This document shows, in pieces, positions 1 through 8,693 of a DNA stretch of 64,000 nt (positions are counted from its first letter, which is position 1; each line of letters begins with the position of its first letter). The translations under genes and the position numbers were made by a program. Origin of the DNA: Oscillospiraceae bacterium (GTDB taxonomy: Bacteria; Bacillota; Clostridia; Oscillospirales; Oscillospiraceae); NCBI GenBank assembly GCA_902802045.1, contig CADCKQ010000003.1, forward strand, positions 1 through 64,000, written 5' to 3'. The notes below the pieces were generated by a model, which did no database searches, had not been told where the DNA came from, and was given only the letters and a program-made list of their open reading frames with translations.

Positions 1-93
1 GCTGCTTCCTCATCGGAAACAGCTTACTTTTTCGTTCTGTTTTGTTCAATTTTCAAGGTACATCGCGCTCCCTCTTGAGAGGCGAGCTTGATT

Positions 94-123
94 AATATAG
101 CACCGGTAGTTCCGCTTTGTCAA
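94..123 (-). promoter_or_regulatory. strong sigma-70/A-type promoter facing the left edge
   Basis: Read on the minus strand there is TTGACA (123..118), an 18-base spacer and TATATT (99..94). The transcript would run out of the window. The leader includes a minus-strand run at about 61..40 resembling CCTTGAAAATTGAAC, a type of sequence often found in clostridial rRNA leaders and spacers, so an rRNA operon just beyond base 1 is a reasonable guess that cannot be confirmed here. The T-rich stretches at 125-160 on the plus strand give an A-tract upstream of the promoter. Confidence 0.6.
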
Positions 124-205
124 GGTTTTTTTTCAGCTTTTTTCAAGCTTTTTTTTGACCGCAAAATATTGATTTTTTGGGGCCTTCAAACACTATATCT
201 GTAAA

Positions 206-236
206 CGTAAAAATGCCCCGCCTGAGGCGGGGCAGA
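206..236 (-). terminator. rho-independent terminator of the ychF operon
   Basis: On the minus strand an 8-bp GC stem (GCCCCGCC/GGCGGGGC, loop TCA) is followed by ATTTTTACG. It lies 18 bases after the ychF stop codon. Confidence 0.9.
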
Positions 237-253
237 TGAGAGATCAGATCTAT

Positions 254-1345
254 CTAAACGTTGAAGCGGAACAGCGTGACGTCTCCGTCCTGCATGACGT
301 AGTCCTTGCCCTCGCTGCGCACCAGACCCTTCTCTTTGCAGGCGGCCATCGAGCCGTTTGCCTTAAGGTCGTCGAAGGCGACTATCTCGGCTCTTATGAA
401 GCCCCTCTCGAAATCGCTGTGGATCTTTCCGGCAGCCTGCGGCGCTTTGGTGCCTCTCTTTATTGTCCAGGCCCTGCACTCGTCGGCTCCGCAGGTCAGG
501 AAGGATATGAGCCCCAGAAGGTCGTAGGAGCACTTTATCATCCTGTCGAGCCCCGACTCCTCGAGCCCCAGCTCCTCAAGGAACATCAGCTTGTCGTCGG
601 GCTCCAGCTCCGCCATCTCCTCCTCGACCTTGGCGCAGATCGGAAGGACCACGGCGTTCTCCTTATCGGCTATCTCTTTGACCGCCTTGTAGTAAGGATT
701 ATTTTCGAAATCCGAGACCCCGTCCTCGTCCATGTTCGCGGCAAAGATTATGGGCTTCGCGGTGAGGAGGTCCGAGGTCGCTATTATTTCGGCAGCGTCC
801 CTGTCGCACTCGAAGCTCCTCGCGGAATTGCCGTCGTTTAAGTGTTCGCGCAGGGCCTCGAAGACCTCCGCCTCCTTCAGGAACTTTCTGTCGCCCTTGG
901 CGGCTTTTCTGGCCTTGTCTATGCGCCTGTCGATCATCTCGATGTCTGCCATGATGAGCTCGAGGTCTATTATGCCTATGTCTCTCGCCGGGTCCGTGCT
1001 GCCCTCCACGTGGATGACGTTATCGTCGTCGAAGCATCTGACCACGTGGACGATCGCGTCAGTCGCCCTGATGTTTCCGAGAAACTTGTTGCCCAGGCCC
1101 TCGCCCTTCGAGGCACCCTTTACAAGCCCCGCTATGTCGACAAACTCTATGACCGCCGGGGTGTGCTTTTTCGGAGAGTACATCTCCGTGAGGAAATCGA
1201 GCCGCTTGTCAGGCACCTGCACCATCCCAACATTGGGCTCTATCGTGCAGAACGGGAAATTCTGGGCCTGCGCCCCCGCGTTCGTTATGGCGTTGAACAA
1301 TGTGGATTTTCCGACGTTCGGAAGTCCTACTATTCCGAGTTTCAT
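254..1345 (-). CDS. ychF: YchF/OLA1 family redox-regulated ATPase
   Basis: 363 residues, the usual length. The P-loop GLPNVGKS is at residues 7-14, the G3 motif DIAGLVKGASKGEGLG follows, and the G4 position reads NMDE instead of NKxD, the substitution that makes this family prefer ATP over GTP. The C-terminal third is the TGS domain. YchF binds ribosomes and is linked to translation quality control and stress responses; this is family knowledge. It is the last gene of a three-gene minus-strand run (lipoprotein, PfkB kinase, ychF) ending at a strong hairpin. The Shine-Dalgarno site is weak (CGGATAAT), so the start was placed at the conserved MKLGIVG N-terminus. Confidence 0.97.
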   Translation of the reverse strand: MKLGIVGLPNVGKSTLFNAITNAGAQAQNFPFCTIEPNVGMVQVPDKRLDFLTEMYSPKKHTPAVIEFVDIAGLVKGASKGEGLGNKFLGNIRATDAIVHVVRCFDDDNVIHVEGSTDPARDIGIIDLELIMADIEMIDRRIDKARKAAKGDRKFLKEAEVFEALREHLNDGNSARSFECDRDAAEIIATSDLLTAKPIIFAANMDEDGVSDFENNPYYKAVKEIADKENAVVLPICAKVEEEMAELEPDDKLMFLEELGLEESGLDRMIKCSYDLLGLISFLTCGADECRAWTIKRGTKAPQAAGKIHSDFERGFIRAEIVAFDDLKANGSMAACKEKGLVRSEGKDYVMQDGDVTLFRFNV

Positions 1346-1372
1346 ATTATCCGATACCTTTCAGATCTGAGA

Positions 1373-2305
1373 TTATTCTTCGACTTCTATATCGATCCCG
1401 AGCTCCTTCGGGAGGAATCTCGGACAGACGTTTTCGCTGGACATTATGACTGAGGAGGCCAGGCGCGTTCCTATCTCCACTGCCTCGCCCAAAGTCCTGC
1501 CGTAGGTAAGGCCGGCGGCGACTCCGGCGCAGAAGGCGTCTCCTGCGCCCGTCGTGTCCTTGACCTCGACGGGATTCGCGGGGACGAAGCCTCTGCTGCC
1601 GCCGAGCTCGGCGTATACGGAGCCCCTGCTGCCGAGAGTGACGACCATCGAGGGGATGTTGGCATTGGTTATCTTGTCGAACAGGACGTTTTCCATCTCT
1701 TCGGGCTCCCTGTCCGAGAAATCCTCCACGAAGAGTATGCCCGCCTCCTCCTCATTGCATATGACGCAGTCCATGGATTTCATGAAATCACGCCGCTCCG
1801 CCGCCAGGGTCATGTTTGCCACGACAGCAAAGATCTTCTTGCGGTATTTTTCAGCGAGAGCTATGCTCCTCTTTATTATTTCCTTGCCGAGGTCTATCTC
1901 GATAACGACGCTGTCGGCATTTTTGAAGATCTCATCGCCCTCCTCCTCGAGAAGGCGCTCGAGCTCCTTCTGGTCAGGTCTCTTGGAGACGCTTCCGGCC
2001 AGATCCCCGCTGTTGTCGAAAACGGCCAGCCACATTCCCATAGAGTCGGGAACGGAGCGCACATATTTCGTGTCGACCTTGTGGTTTTCAAGTTTGCGCT
2101 TTACTTCCTCGCCGGTCCCGTTGTCGTCGACCAGTCCGATAAAGGAAGGTCTCAGCTCGAGATTAGCAATATCCTCGACGACGTTTCGGGCGACTCCGCC
2201 GTGTATGAACTCGACGCTCCCGGCGTTTCTGCCCGTAGGGAGATAGGTGTTGTAGGGGAAGCCCTTGATATCGACGAAGACTGTTCCTATTACGGCGATG
2301 CCCAT
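1373..2305 (-). CDS. PfkB family sugar/nucleoside kinase
   Basis: 310 residues with the ribokinase fold. GGVARNV near residues 36-42 matches the family N-terminal signature, and the C-terminal signature DTTGAGDAFCAG contains the catalytic Asp of the GAGD motif and the anion hole. The N-terminal region (VIGTVFVDIKG) and the GGVARN motif recall pseudouridine kinases (PsuK/YeiC), but the substrate cannot be fixed from sequence and no PsuG glycosidase is adjacent. The gene starts 24 bases after the upstream lipoprotein gene and stops 27 bases before ychF, so it is probably co-transcribed with both. Confidence 0.85.
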   Translation of the reverse strand: MGIAVIGTVFVDIKGFPYNTYLPTGRNAGSVEFIHGGVARNVVEDIANLELRPSFIGLVDDNGTGEEVKRKLENHKVDTKYVRSVPDSMGMWLAVFDNSGDLAGSVSKRPDQKELERLLEEEGDEIFKNADSVVIEIDLGKEIIKRSIALAEKYRKKIFAVVANMTLAAERRDFMKSMDCVICNEEEAGILFVEDFSDREPEEMENVLFDKITNANIPSMVVTLGSRGSVYAELGGSRGFVPANPVEVKDTTGAGDAFCAGVAAGLTYGRTLGEAVEIGTRLASSVIMSSENVCPRFLPKELGIDIEVEE

Positions 2306-2329
2306 CTGCTTAGTCTTTCCTTAAAATAA

Positions 2330-3523
2330 TTATTTGTACTGCGAAAACGGCGTGTAGTTTATGACGCCCGTGTCCGCTCCCCAGATGTCCATGAGCTCCG
2401 CGGCTCTGGCCTCGGTCGTGTAGGCCGAGGAGGTCTTCACTCCCGTGAACGGCTCGACATAGTGGTTGAAGTACTGCCAGAAGTACACGCCGTTTGAATC
2501 GACGTCGGAGTAGAGGAAGTCCTTCTGGAGCAGGTAGTCGGGCTCGGAGGTCGAGAAGTACGAGGCCGAAATGAGCGTATAGGCAGCTCCTCCGGAGCCT
2601 CTGTTGTATATGACTCCCGTTCTGCCGAGCCAGTAGAGGTTTCTCTCCCAGCCCTTCACGGCATGGACACTCTGCCCGTTTATGACCGTATAGATGTCGT
2701 CTAGATTTCCTTTGGGCCCGTCCGCGACGTAGCCGAGTATGAGCTCGTCAGTTCCGTTCGAGTCCAGATCCAGGAAAGCGTAGCCGATCTCATTGAGTCT
2801 GCTGCCCGCGTCGGTGAGGCCGTAGAAGCTGTTGAGCCCGTTATCTTCAAGAGTCTGCCTGTCCCAGCCATCCGAAAAGGCGCGGCTGTAAGCGTCGAGA
2901 ACGCTTTTGTAGAGCGCCGTGTCTGTCGCCTGGTCAGCTATGGGTGCCGCCGCGTACTCCTTGACGGTGAACTGTCTGACGATGATGTCCGTCGTGGTCT
3001 TGCGCCCGCTGTCATCCGCTGTCGCCGTGACGGTATACGTATATGTTCCGGCACCGAGCTGACCGAAGGACAGGTCGTTGTTTATGGTCTCGTGGATATC
3101 CAGAGTCGGCTTGTTCGGTCTGTATATCTGCGATGAGATCGCTATCTTTCCGTTTACGTCCGTGACCTTAGCGTAGACCTCTGTCAGAACGCCGGAGCTT
3201 GCCGACACGATGCCTTTTATGCCGAATTTCTTCCCGGCTGTCAGGGTCTCGGGATATCTCTCCCCGCTCACGCTGATCACGGGGCCGAGCATGGCCGCGG
3301 GGGAAGGAGTGGGAGTGGGCTCGGGAGTCGCCTCAGGCGTCGGCTCGGGAGTTGTTTCGGGAACGGGCTCGGGAGTCGCTTCGGGCTCCGGAGCGGTCTC
3401 TGCGGGAGCCGGAGCTTCGGTCGCGGGAACGGGCGTCGCCTCAGGCTCTTTCGCTTTGGCTCCGCAGGCGGCAGTTCCCAGGATCACAGACAGCACCAGC
3501 AGCAGTATCAGTATCTTTTTCAT
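2330..3523 (-). CDS. secreted lipoprotein with Pro/Glu/Thr-rich linker
   Basis: 397 residues. A type II signal peptide ends in GTAACG, with lipidation expected on Cys20. Residues about 25-75 form a low-complexity linker of TPEP/TPVPE repeats. An Ig-like beta domain follows (residues about 80-190). The C-terminal half contains DLDSNGTDELILG, a Dx(D/N)xDG-type calcium-binding-like loop common in clostridial exported proteins of unknown function. The protein is predicted to be anchored on the outer face of the membrane. It is the first gene of the run to ychF and has its own strong promoter. No enzymatic family is recognised. Confidence 0.75.
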   Translation of the reverse strand: MKKILILLLVLSVILGTAACGAKAKEPEATPVPATEAPAPAETAPEPEATPEPVPETTPEPTPEATPEPTPTPSPAAMLGPVISVSGERYPETLTAGKKFGIKGIVSASSGVLTEVYAKVTDVNGKIAISSQIYRPNKPTLDIHETINNDLSFGQLGAGTYTYTVTATADDSGRKTTTDIIVRQFTVKEYAAAPIADQATDTALYKSVLDAYSRAFSDGWDRQTLEDNGLNSFYGLTDAGSRLNEIGYAFLDLDSNGTDELILGYVADGPKGNLDDIYTVINGQSVHAVKGWERNLYWLGRTGVIYNRGSGGAAYTLISASYFSTSEPDYLLQKDFLYSDVDSNGVYFWQYFNHYVEPFTGVKTSSAYTTEARAAELMDIWGADTGVINYTPFSQYK

Positions 3524-3577
3524 TTTTTTCTTCTTTCTGCAATATCTGCAAACGTAAAAATTATGTTAACCTAACCG

Positions 3578-3606
3578 ATATTAGCACCGGCATTTTTATT
3601 TGTCAA
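3578..3606 (-). promoter_or_regulatory. promoter of the lipoprotein-pfkB-ychF operon
   Basis: On the minus strand TTGACA (3606..3601), a 17-base spacer and TAATAT (3583..3578). The core shares the string CCGGTGCTA with the left-edge promoter at 94-123. Confidence 0.7.
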
Positions 3607-3611
3607 TGCTT

Positions 3612-4805
3612 TCAGATGAATACCGATTCTTTCAGCCTCTTCATGGCCTCCTCGGCGAGACTGAAGGGCAGGGCGAAGTTCATTCTTATGGTGTCAGGCC
3701 AGTTGAAGGCCTCACCGTCCTGCCAGATGACGCCTTTTCTGACGCCTCTGTGCTGGAGCTCCTTTATCGAAATGCCCTTCGACGCGCAGAATTCCGAGCA
3801 GTCGAGGTAGAGCATATAGGTCCCCTGGGGCTTCGAGACCTTCACTCCGGGGAGGTTCCCGTCTATGAAGCTGCAGGCAAAGCTGAGGTTTTTGTCGACG
3901 GCTCCGATCATCTCTTCGGCCCACTGCTCTCCTTCGTCGCTGAAGGCGCCGGTGAGCGCGTGCATGGAGAGCACGTTCTGGCTGTTGTACCGGCTCATCT
4001 CCTCAAAACGCCTTATCCTCGCGCGAAGCTCCTTATTATATATAATATGGTAGGCGCCTATAAGCCCCGCGAGGCTGAAGGTCTTGCTGGGCGCGTAGAG
4101 GGCGACCGTTCTGTTTCTGGCGTCCTCCGAAACGCTCTGCGTGGGGATATGCTTAAAGCCGGGCATTATTATATCGGACCAGATTTCATCGGAGATGACA
4201 GTGCAGCCGTTGTCTTTATAGACCTGCATGGCTTTCTCTATCTCCTGCCTCTCCCAGACTCTTCCGGTGGGGTTGTGCGGGGAGCAGAAGATGCAGACCC
4301 TGATATCGTTCTCCTTTATCTTTCTGTCCATGTCCTCATAATCCATGCGCCAGATGCCGTTTTCATCCATTTTGAGTCTGGAGAGGACTATGTTTCTTCC
4401 GATGGCATCGAGCGTATGTGTAAAGCCTATATAGGTCGGGGCGTGGAGCAGGATATTCTCTCCGGGGCAGGTCAGCACCTGAACTGCCGAGCTGAGTCCG
4501 CCCAGAACCCCGTTTTCATAGCCTATGTCGTCCTTTTCAAGGCCAGATACTCCGTTACGCCTTTCCTGCCAGGAGATTATGCTGTCATAATACCTGTCCG
4601 ACAGCGAAAAATAGCCGAAATGGGCCTTATCCGTTCTCTCGCGGATCGCCTTCAGGATGGAAGGCGCCGTCGGGAAGCTCATATCGGCGATCCACATGTT
4701 TATCCTGCTGACCCCCTCTTCGGGCTGAACACCCTCGAAAGGTATCTTTTCAGCCGCGAGACAGTCCTCGTTTCTTTCCATCACGGTTTCAAAATCGTAC
4801 TTCAT
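3612..4805 (-). CDS. MalY/PatB-type PLP aminotransferase (probable cystathionine beta-lyase)
   Basis: 397 residues, fold type I PLP enzyme. The PLP lysine lies in SKTFSLAGL, a motif typical of the MalY/PatB subgroup; CSPHNPTGRVW and SDEIWSD, which bind the cofactor ring, are also present. The family converts cystathionine or cysteine-type substrates by C-S beta-lysis, and some members have a second regulatory role. A good ribosome site (GAGGAG) precedes the start. It lies 94 bases downstream of thrS on the same strand and may be read from there. Confidence 0.88.
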   Translation of the reverse strand: MKYDFETVMERNEDCLAAEKIPFEGVQPEEGVSRINMWIADMSFPTAPSILKAIRERTDKAHFGYFSLSDRYYDSIISWQERRNGVSGLEKDDIGYENGVLGGLSSAVQVLTCPGENILLHAPTYIGFTHTLDAIGRNIVLSRLKMDENGIWRMDYEDMDRKIKENDIRVCIFCSPHNPTGRVWERQEIEKAMQVYKDNGCTVISDEIWSDIIMPGFKHIPTQSVSEDARNRTVALYAPSKTFSLAGLIGAYHIIYNKELRARIRRFEEMSRYNSQNVLSMHALTGAFSDEGEQWAEEMIGAVDKNLSFACSFIDGNLPGVKVSKPQGTYMLYLDCSEFCASKGISIKELQHRGVRKGVIWQDGEAFNWPDTIRMNFALPFSLAEEAMKRLKESVFI

Positions 4806-4899
4806 CTCAGCTCTCCTCTGTTAAGATGCACATTCATAAGGGGAAGCCTCCCCGGCGTTTATTTGCCGGGAAGGCTCTGTTTCGGACAGTTCTTTCGGA

Positions 4900-6735
4900 T
4901 CATTCCGCGGGATTGACAAGCTCGAGGGTCCTCTCGGCGTTGAGCTTTCTGCACATCTCGACGAACTTGTCGAGGGGCACGTCGTGGATCTGGTTTGAAG
5001 ATCCTCTCATGCTGACCGAGAGAGTGTCGGTCTCCGCTTCCTTGTCGCCGAGGACCAGGATGTACGGATCCTTGTAGCCGCGGAATTTCTTGATCTTGTT
5101 GTTCATATGGGTATCCGTGTAGTCTGCTTCGACTCTCACGCCTGCCGCGGTGAGGGCTTTCTCGACCTTCTCCGCATATTCGTTGTGCGAGGTCCTGATC
5201 GGGACCAGGGCGACCTGGTAGGGGCAGAGCCAGAACGGGAAGGCACCCTTGAAGTGTTCTGTTATGATGCCCGTGAATCTCTCGAAGGAGCCGAGCAGCG
5301 CTCTGTGTATGACTATGGGCATCTTCAGTGTCCCGTCCTGATCCTGGTAGGTAAGGCCGAAATTGTGCGGGAGCTGGAAGTCGAGCTGGACTGTGCCGCA
5401 CTGCCACTCGCGGCCGAGCGCGTCCTTTATCTGGAGGTCTATCTTCGGGCCGTAGAAGGCGCCGTCTCCCTCGTTGATCTCGTAGTTGCCCTCGCCGTAT
5501 TTTTCGTCGAGTATCTGTTTAAGCGAAGCCTCGGCCTTGTTCCAGACCTCGATATCGCCCATGTAGTCGTCGGGTCTTGTCGAGAATTCTGCTCTGTATG
5601 TGATGCCGAAGGTCTTGTATTCGCGGTCCGCAAGCTCGATGATCCTCATGATCTCGTCGCGGATCATGTCCTCCGTAACGAAGGTGTGGTCGTCATCCTG
5701 CCTGAACTCTTGGACTCTGAACAGGCCGTTCAGCTGGCCGGATTTCTCCTTGCGGTGCAGGACGTCCATTTCGCTGTAGCGGATGGGCAGTTCCTTGTAG
5801 GAGTGGCTTCTGCGCTTGTATGTCATCATCGCGTTCGGGCAGTTCATCGGTTTCGCGGCCATGGTGTCCTCGGCCTCGATGCTGTAGCAGCTGCAGGGCG
5901 CGGAGGCCTCTTTGATCTCGGTTTCGGGCTCGACTCCCTCGGTGATCCCGGGGATGAGGAACATGTTGTTGACATAGTGGGCCCAGTGTCCGCTGACGAT
6001 CCAGAGGCGCTTGTTATTGATGAGCGGAGCGGAGATCTCCGTGTAGCCGTATTCGTCCTGGAGCTCTCTGACGAATTTCATCAGCTCTCTGTACATGATC
6101 CAGCCTCTGGGCAGCCAGTAGGCCATGCCGGGAGCCGTATCCTGGAAGGTGAAGAGGTCGAGGGCCGCGCCGATCTTCTTGTGGTCTCTCTCGAGAGCTT
6201 CCTTGACCCATGCGATATGGGCCTTGAGCTCGTCCTTTGTCTCAAATGCGTAGAGATAGATCCTCTGGAGCATGTCGCGCTTCTCGTCGCCTCTCCAGTA
6301 CGCGCTGGAGGCGGATCTGACCTGGTAGGCAACGCTCATAAGCTCCTGGGAATTGCTCACGTGAGGGCCTCTGCAGAGATCGACGAAGTCGTCGCCTGTT
6401 TTGTAGACCGTGATCTTCTCGTCCTCGGGCAGATCCTCTATGAGCTCGACCTTGTATTTCTGGTTCCTGAAGAGCTCCAGGGCATCTGCTCTCGAGAGCT
6501 CGAGGCAGGTCCAGTCCTCGCGGCGTTTGATTATCTCGCGCATCTTATTCTCGATGGTCTTGTAGTCGTCTGCCGTGACGGCGCGCGGAAGCAGGAAATC
6601 GTAGTAGCAGCCGTCCGCTATCTGGGGGCCTATCGCCAGCTGTACGCTTTCCTTTCCGAATATCTCAATTACCGCCTTGGCCATTATGTGGGCCAGGGAG
6701 TGGCGGTAGACTTCTTTAAACTGTTCTTTATCCAT
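4900..6735 (-). CDS. thrS: threonyl-tRNA synthetase lacking the N-terminal TGS domain
   Basis: 611 residues. The protein begins directly in the editing (SAD) domain: the HxxxH motif (RHSLAH) is at residues 12-17 and its partner CRGPH follows near residue 120. The class II catalytic core contains the zinc ligands in MNCPNAM, DDDHTF and VIHRALLG; the anticodon-binding domain begins near WLCPYQV. Bacterial ThrRS normally carries about 60 extra N-terminal residues (TGS/N1), absent here. No in-frame extension with a ribosome site was found: AAGGAG lies upstream of this ATG. No T-box leader (no AGGGTGG-type antiterminator) is visible upstream. An extended -10-like TGGTACAAT lies at about 6777-6785 on the minus strand. 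Confidence 0.93.
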   Translation of the reverse strand: MDKEQFKEVYRHSLAHIMAKAVIEIFGKESVQLAIGPQIADGCYYDFLLPRAVTADDYKTIENKMREIIKRREDWTCLELSRADALELFRNQKYKVELIEDLPEDEKITVYKTGDDFVDLCRGPHVSNSQELMSVAYQVRSASSAYWRGDEKRDMLQRIYLYAFETKDELKAHIAWVKEALERDHKKIGAALDLFTFQDTAPGMAYWLPRGWIMYRELMKFVRELQDEYGYTEISAPLINNKRLWIVSGHWAHYVNNMFLIPGITEGVEPETEIKEASAPCSCYSIEAEDTMAAKPMNCPNAMMTYKRRSHSYKELPIRYSEMDVLHRKEKSGQLNGLFRVQEFRQDDDHTFVTEDMIRDEIMRIIELADREYKTFGITYRAEFSTRPDDYMGDIEVWNKAEASLKQILDEKYGEGNYEINEGDGAFYGPKIDLQIKDALGREWQCGTVQLDFQLPHNFGLTYQDQDGTLKMPIVIHRALLGSFERFTGIITEHFKGAFPFWLCPYQVALVPIRTSHNEYAEKVEKALTAAGVRVEADYTDTHMNNKIKKFRGYKDPYILVLGDKEAETDTLSVSMRGSSNQIHDVPLDKFVEMCRKLNAERTLELVNPAE

Positions 6736-6854
6736 TCTGTCCTGTTCTCTCCTTCGCTTATGGAATTACTAATAGATTGTACCATAAAATTTCAAGAATA
6801 AAAGAACTTTTTCAGCCCCTTTTCCATGAAATTGCTCCGCGACAACCAAATATC

Positions 6855-6883
6855 TTTCATTTGGGCCGGCCCCGTGATATAAT
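6855..6883 (+). promoter_or_regulatory. candidate promoter for the HD/NifX-like pair
   Basis: TATAAT at 6878-6883 with a weak -35 (TTTCAT, 6855-6860) at 17-base spacing, about 58 bases upstream of the start codon. Confidence 0.45.
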
Positions 6884-6940
6884 GACCCGGTTCATATATA
6901 ATCATAAACATTTTAACATCTGATGCGGAGGTACGAAGGC

Positions 6941-7513
6941 ATGGATAAACTGTCTGTTGAAGAAGCAAAACGCCTGAACGGCACCATGGTCACGGAGGAT
7001 CATCTGAAGCTCCACGCCGCTAATGTCGCCGCCTGCATGGGTGCGATGGCCCGGCACTTCGGAGAGGATAAGGAGCACTGGGAGGCCGTCGGGTATCTGC
7101 ACGACTACGATTATGAAAAATATCCCGAGGAGCACCTCGCCCATACGGAGGAGCCTCTGAGAGATGTCGGAGTTCCCGAGGAGGATATCCGCGCCATACT
7201 GAGCCACGGCTACGGAATATGCACCGATGTGGAGCCTCTGAGTGCTATGGAAAAGAGCCTCTTCACCGTGGACGAGCTCAGCGGAATCATCCAGGCCGCG
7301 GCCAGGATGCGCCCGAACGGCATTACAGACATGGAGGTCAAGAGCTTCATGAAGAAATGGAAAGACAAGAAGTTTGCCGCGAAGTGCGACAGGCCTCTCA
7401 TACTGAAGGGCTGCGAGATGCTGGGGATGGATATAAAGGACGTCTCGGAGATCTGTATCAGCGGCATGAAGGAGCACGCCTTCGAGCTGCAGCTGACAGG
7501 CGCAGAGGAATAA
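6941..7513 (+). CDS. HD (HDIG-type) domain protein
   Basis: 190 residues from the ATG at 6941, chosen over an in-frame ATG at 6923 because GGAGGT (6927-6932) sits 8 bases upstream of 6941. The HD-domain metal ligands are visible: the early His of HLKLH, LHDYDYEKYP with the HD pair, and the later LSHGYG. Such proteins are metal-dependent phosphohydrolases acting on nucleotides or related esters; the substrate is unknown. It is followed after 36 bases by a NifX-like metal-binding protein on the same strand, suggesting one transcript ending at the hairpin near 8030. Confidence 0.8.
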   Translation: MDKLSVEEAKRLNGTMVTEDHLKLHAANVAACMGAMARHFGEDKEHWEAVGYLHDYDYEKYPEEHLAHTEEPLRDVGVPEEDIRAILSHGYGICTDVEPLSAMEKSLFTVDELSGIIQAAARMRPNGITDMEVKSFMKKWKDKKFAAKCDRPLILKGCEMLGMDIKDVSEICISGMKEHAFELQLTGAEE

Positions 7514-7549
7514 CGGATAACCATTGAAAGAAATAAAGGAGAAAACAAC

Positions 7550-7993
7550 ATGAGAGCAGCAGTCACCTACGACATCGCAAGCGGAGAGGTATTCCAGCAT
7601 TTCGGAAGGACAGAGTATTTCAAGTTCTACGATATCGAGAACGGAAAGATCACCGATTCGAAGGTAGCAAGCACCAACGGCCAGGGTCACGGAGCGCTGG
7701 CGTGGCTTCTGCAGGGAGTCGGCGCGGATACGCTGATCTGCGGAGGCATCGGAGGTGGAGCACAGTCCGCTCTGAGCCAGGCGGGGATCACTCTGTACGG
7801 CGGAGTCACGGGCTCTGCAGACGAGGCTGTGAACAGACTTATCGCGGGCACTCTGGAATATGACCCCAATGTTATCTGCAACCACCATCACGATCACGGC
7901 GACGGAGGCTGCGGTCACCATCACCTCGAGGACGGAGAGGGCTGCTGCGGGCATCATCACGACCATGATGAGGGCGGCTGCTGCCACGACTGA
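7550..7993 (+). CDS. NifX/NifB-like (dinitrogenase Fe-Mo cofactor family) protein with His/Cys-rich tail
   Basis: 147 residues. Residues 1-105 match the small RNase H-like fold of the NifX/NafY/NifB C-terminal family (MRAAVTYD start, CGGIGGGAQSALSQAGI core). The last about 35 residues are an extreme metal-binding tail containing CNHHHDHGDGGCGHHH, CCGHHHDHDEGGCCHD and similar blocks. Stand-alone members occur in many anaerobes without nitrogenase, and no nif gene is present here, so a cofactor role in nitrogen fixation is not implied. The tail suggests storage, delivery or buffering of a metal such as Ni, Zn or Fe (inference). AAGGAG lies just upstream of the ATG. Confidence 0.85.
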   Translation: MRAAVTYDIASGEVFQHFGRTEYFKFYDIENGKITDSKVASTNGQGHGALAWLLQGVGADTLICGGIGGGAQSALSQAGITLYGGVTGSADEAVNRLIAGTLEYDPNVICNHHHDHGDGGCGHHHLEDGEGCCGHHHDHDEGGCCHD

Positions 7994-8015
7994 TATCCGG
8001 ACAATTGTCAATAAT

Positions 8016-8046
8016 AAAAGGCGCGAGATATTCGCGCCTTTTATAT
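8016..8046. terminator. bidirectional terminator between convergent genes
   Basis: A 7-bp stem GGCGCGA/TCGCGCC with loop GATAT is flanked by AAAA and TTTT. It lies between the convergent NifX-like and DUF937 genes and can serve both strands. Confidence 0.85.
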
Positions 8047-8076
8047 ATGTAATTTTGTATTCCGTTTTGAAGCTGC

Positions 8077-8667
8077 TTACTTCAGTCCTGCCGAGAGAAG
8101 GCTCGCAAGCAGGTTCATGCCGTTTGCGCTTACGTCTTCCTCTTCCTTTACGCTGACCTGAGGACTGAAGAGCGAGCTGAAGAGGCCGCTCTTTTTCTTT
8201 GCGCCGAGCATTGCCGCCACGTCGCTCAGGTCGAGGCCGTCGCTGAGGTCCACGCCGTCCGCTTTGCTCTTTGCAGCGGAGAGGCTGCAGAGAAGTGCCG
8301 GGGCGAGGACGCTGAGGACCTTGTTCACGTCGCCGCTGCTGAGACCTGCGCCGGATGCCAGCGAGCCCGTTTCGGAATCTCTGCTGTCTCCGAGTATATG
8401 TCCGACGATTTTGCCTCCGTCTGTCTCATCCGCTTCCTCTATCTGCAGGGACACCGGCTTCTTGCTGGTGTGCTGTGTGAGCGCGCCGAGAAGAGAGCTG
8501 GCGCCTGCCTGGGAGGCGGCGTTACCCGTCATGTATCTGAGAAGCAGGGGAACTGCCAGCGGTATGAGCTTCTTCAGCATCGATTTGGAGATGCCCGTCT
8601 TTTTGGAGAGGGCTGTAAGCGCGTTGCCGCTTGTCAGAACGCTTAATAGAATACTTAAAAGATTCAT
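8077..8667 (-). CDS. DUF937-like small protein
   Basis: 196 residues. The N-terminus (SGNALTALSKKTGISKSMLKKLI) followed by a short hydrophobic segment and Gly/Ala/Ser-rich helices resembles DUF937 (YidB-related) proteins, whose role is unknown. The C-terminal half is rich in DLSDGLDLSD-type repeats and charged residues. There is no signal peptide or clear membrane anchor. GGAGG precedes the ATG at good spacing. The gene stands alone between a terminator and the kinase gene upstream. Confidence 0.6.
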   Translation of the reverse strand: MNLLSILLSVLTSGNALTALSKKTGISKSMLKKLIPLAVPLLLRYMTGNAASQAGASSLLGALTQHTSKKPVSLQIEEADETDGGKIVGHILGDSRDSETGSLASGAGLSSGDVNKVLSVLAPALLCSLSAAKSKADGVDLSDGLDLSDVAAMLGAKKKSGLFSSLFSPQVSVKEEEDVSANGMNLLASLLSAGLK

Positions 8668-8693
8668 TTTGTTTCCTCCTTGATATTTATGTT

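Noticed and set aside
6736..6922. A T-box riboswitch in front of thrS
   Set aside because: I looked for the AGGGTGG antiterminator string and a specifier hairpin on the minus strand and found neither in the short leader.
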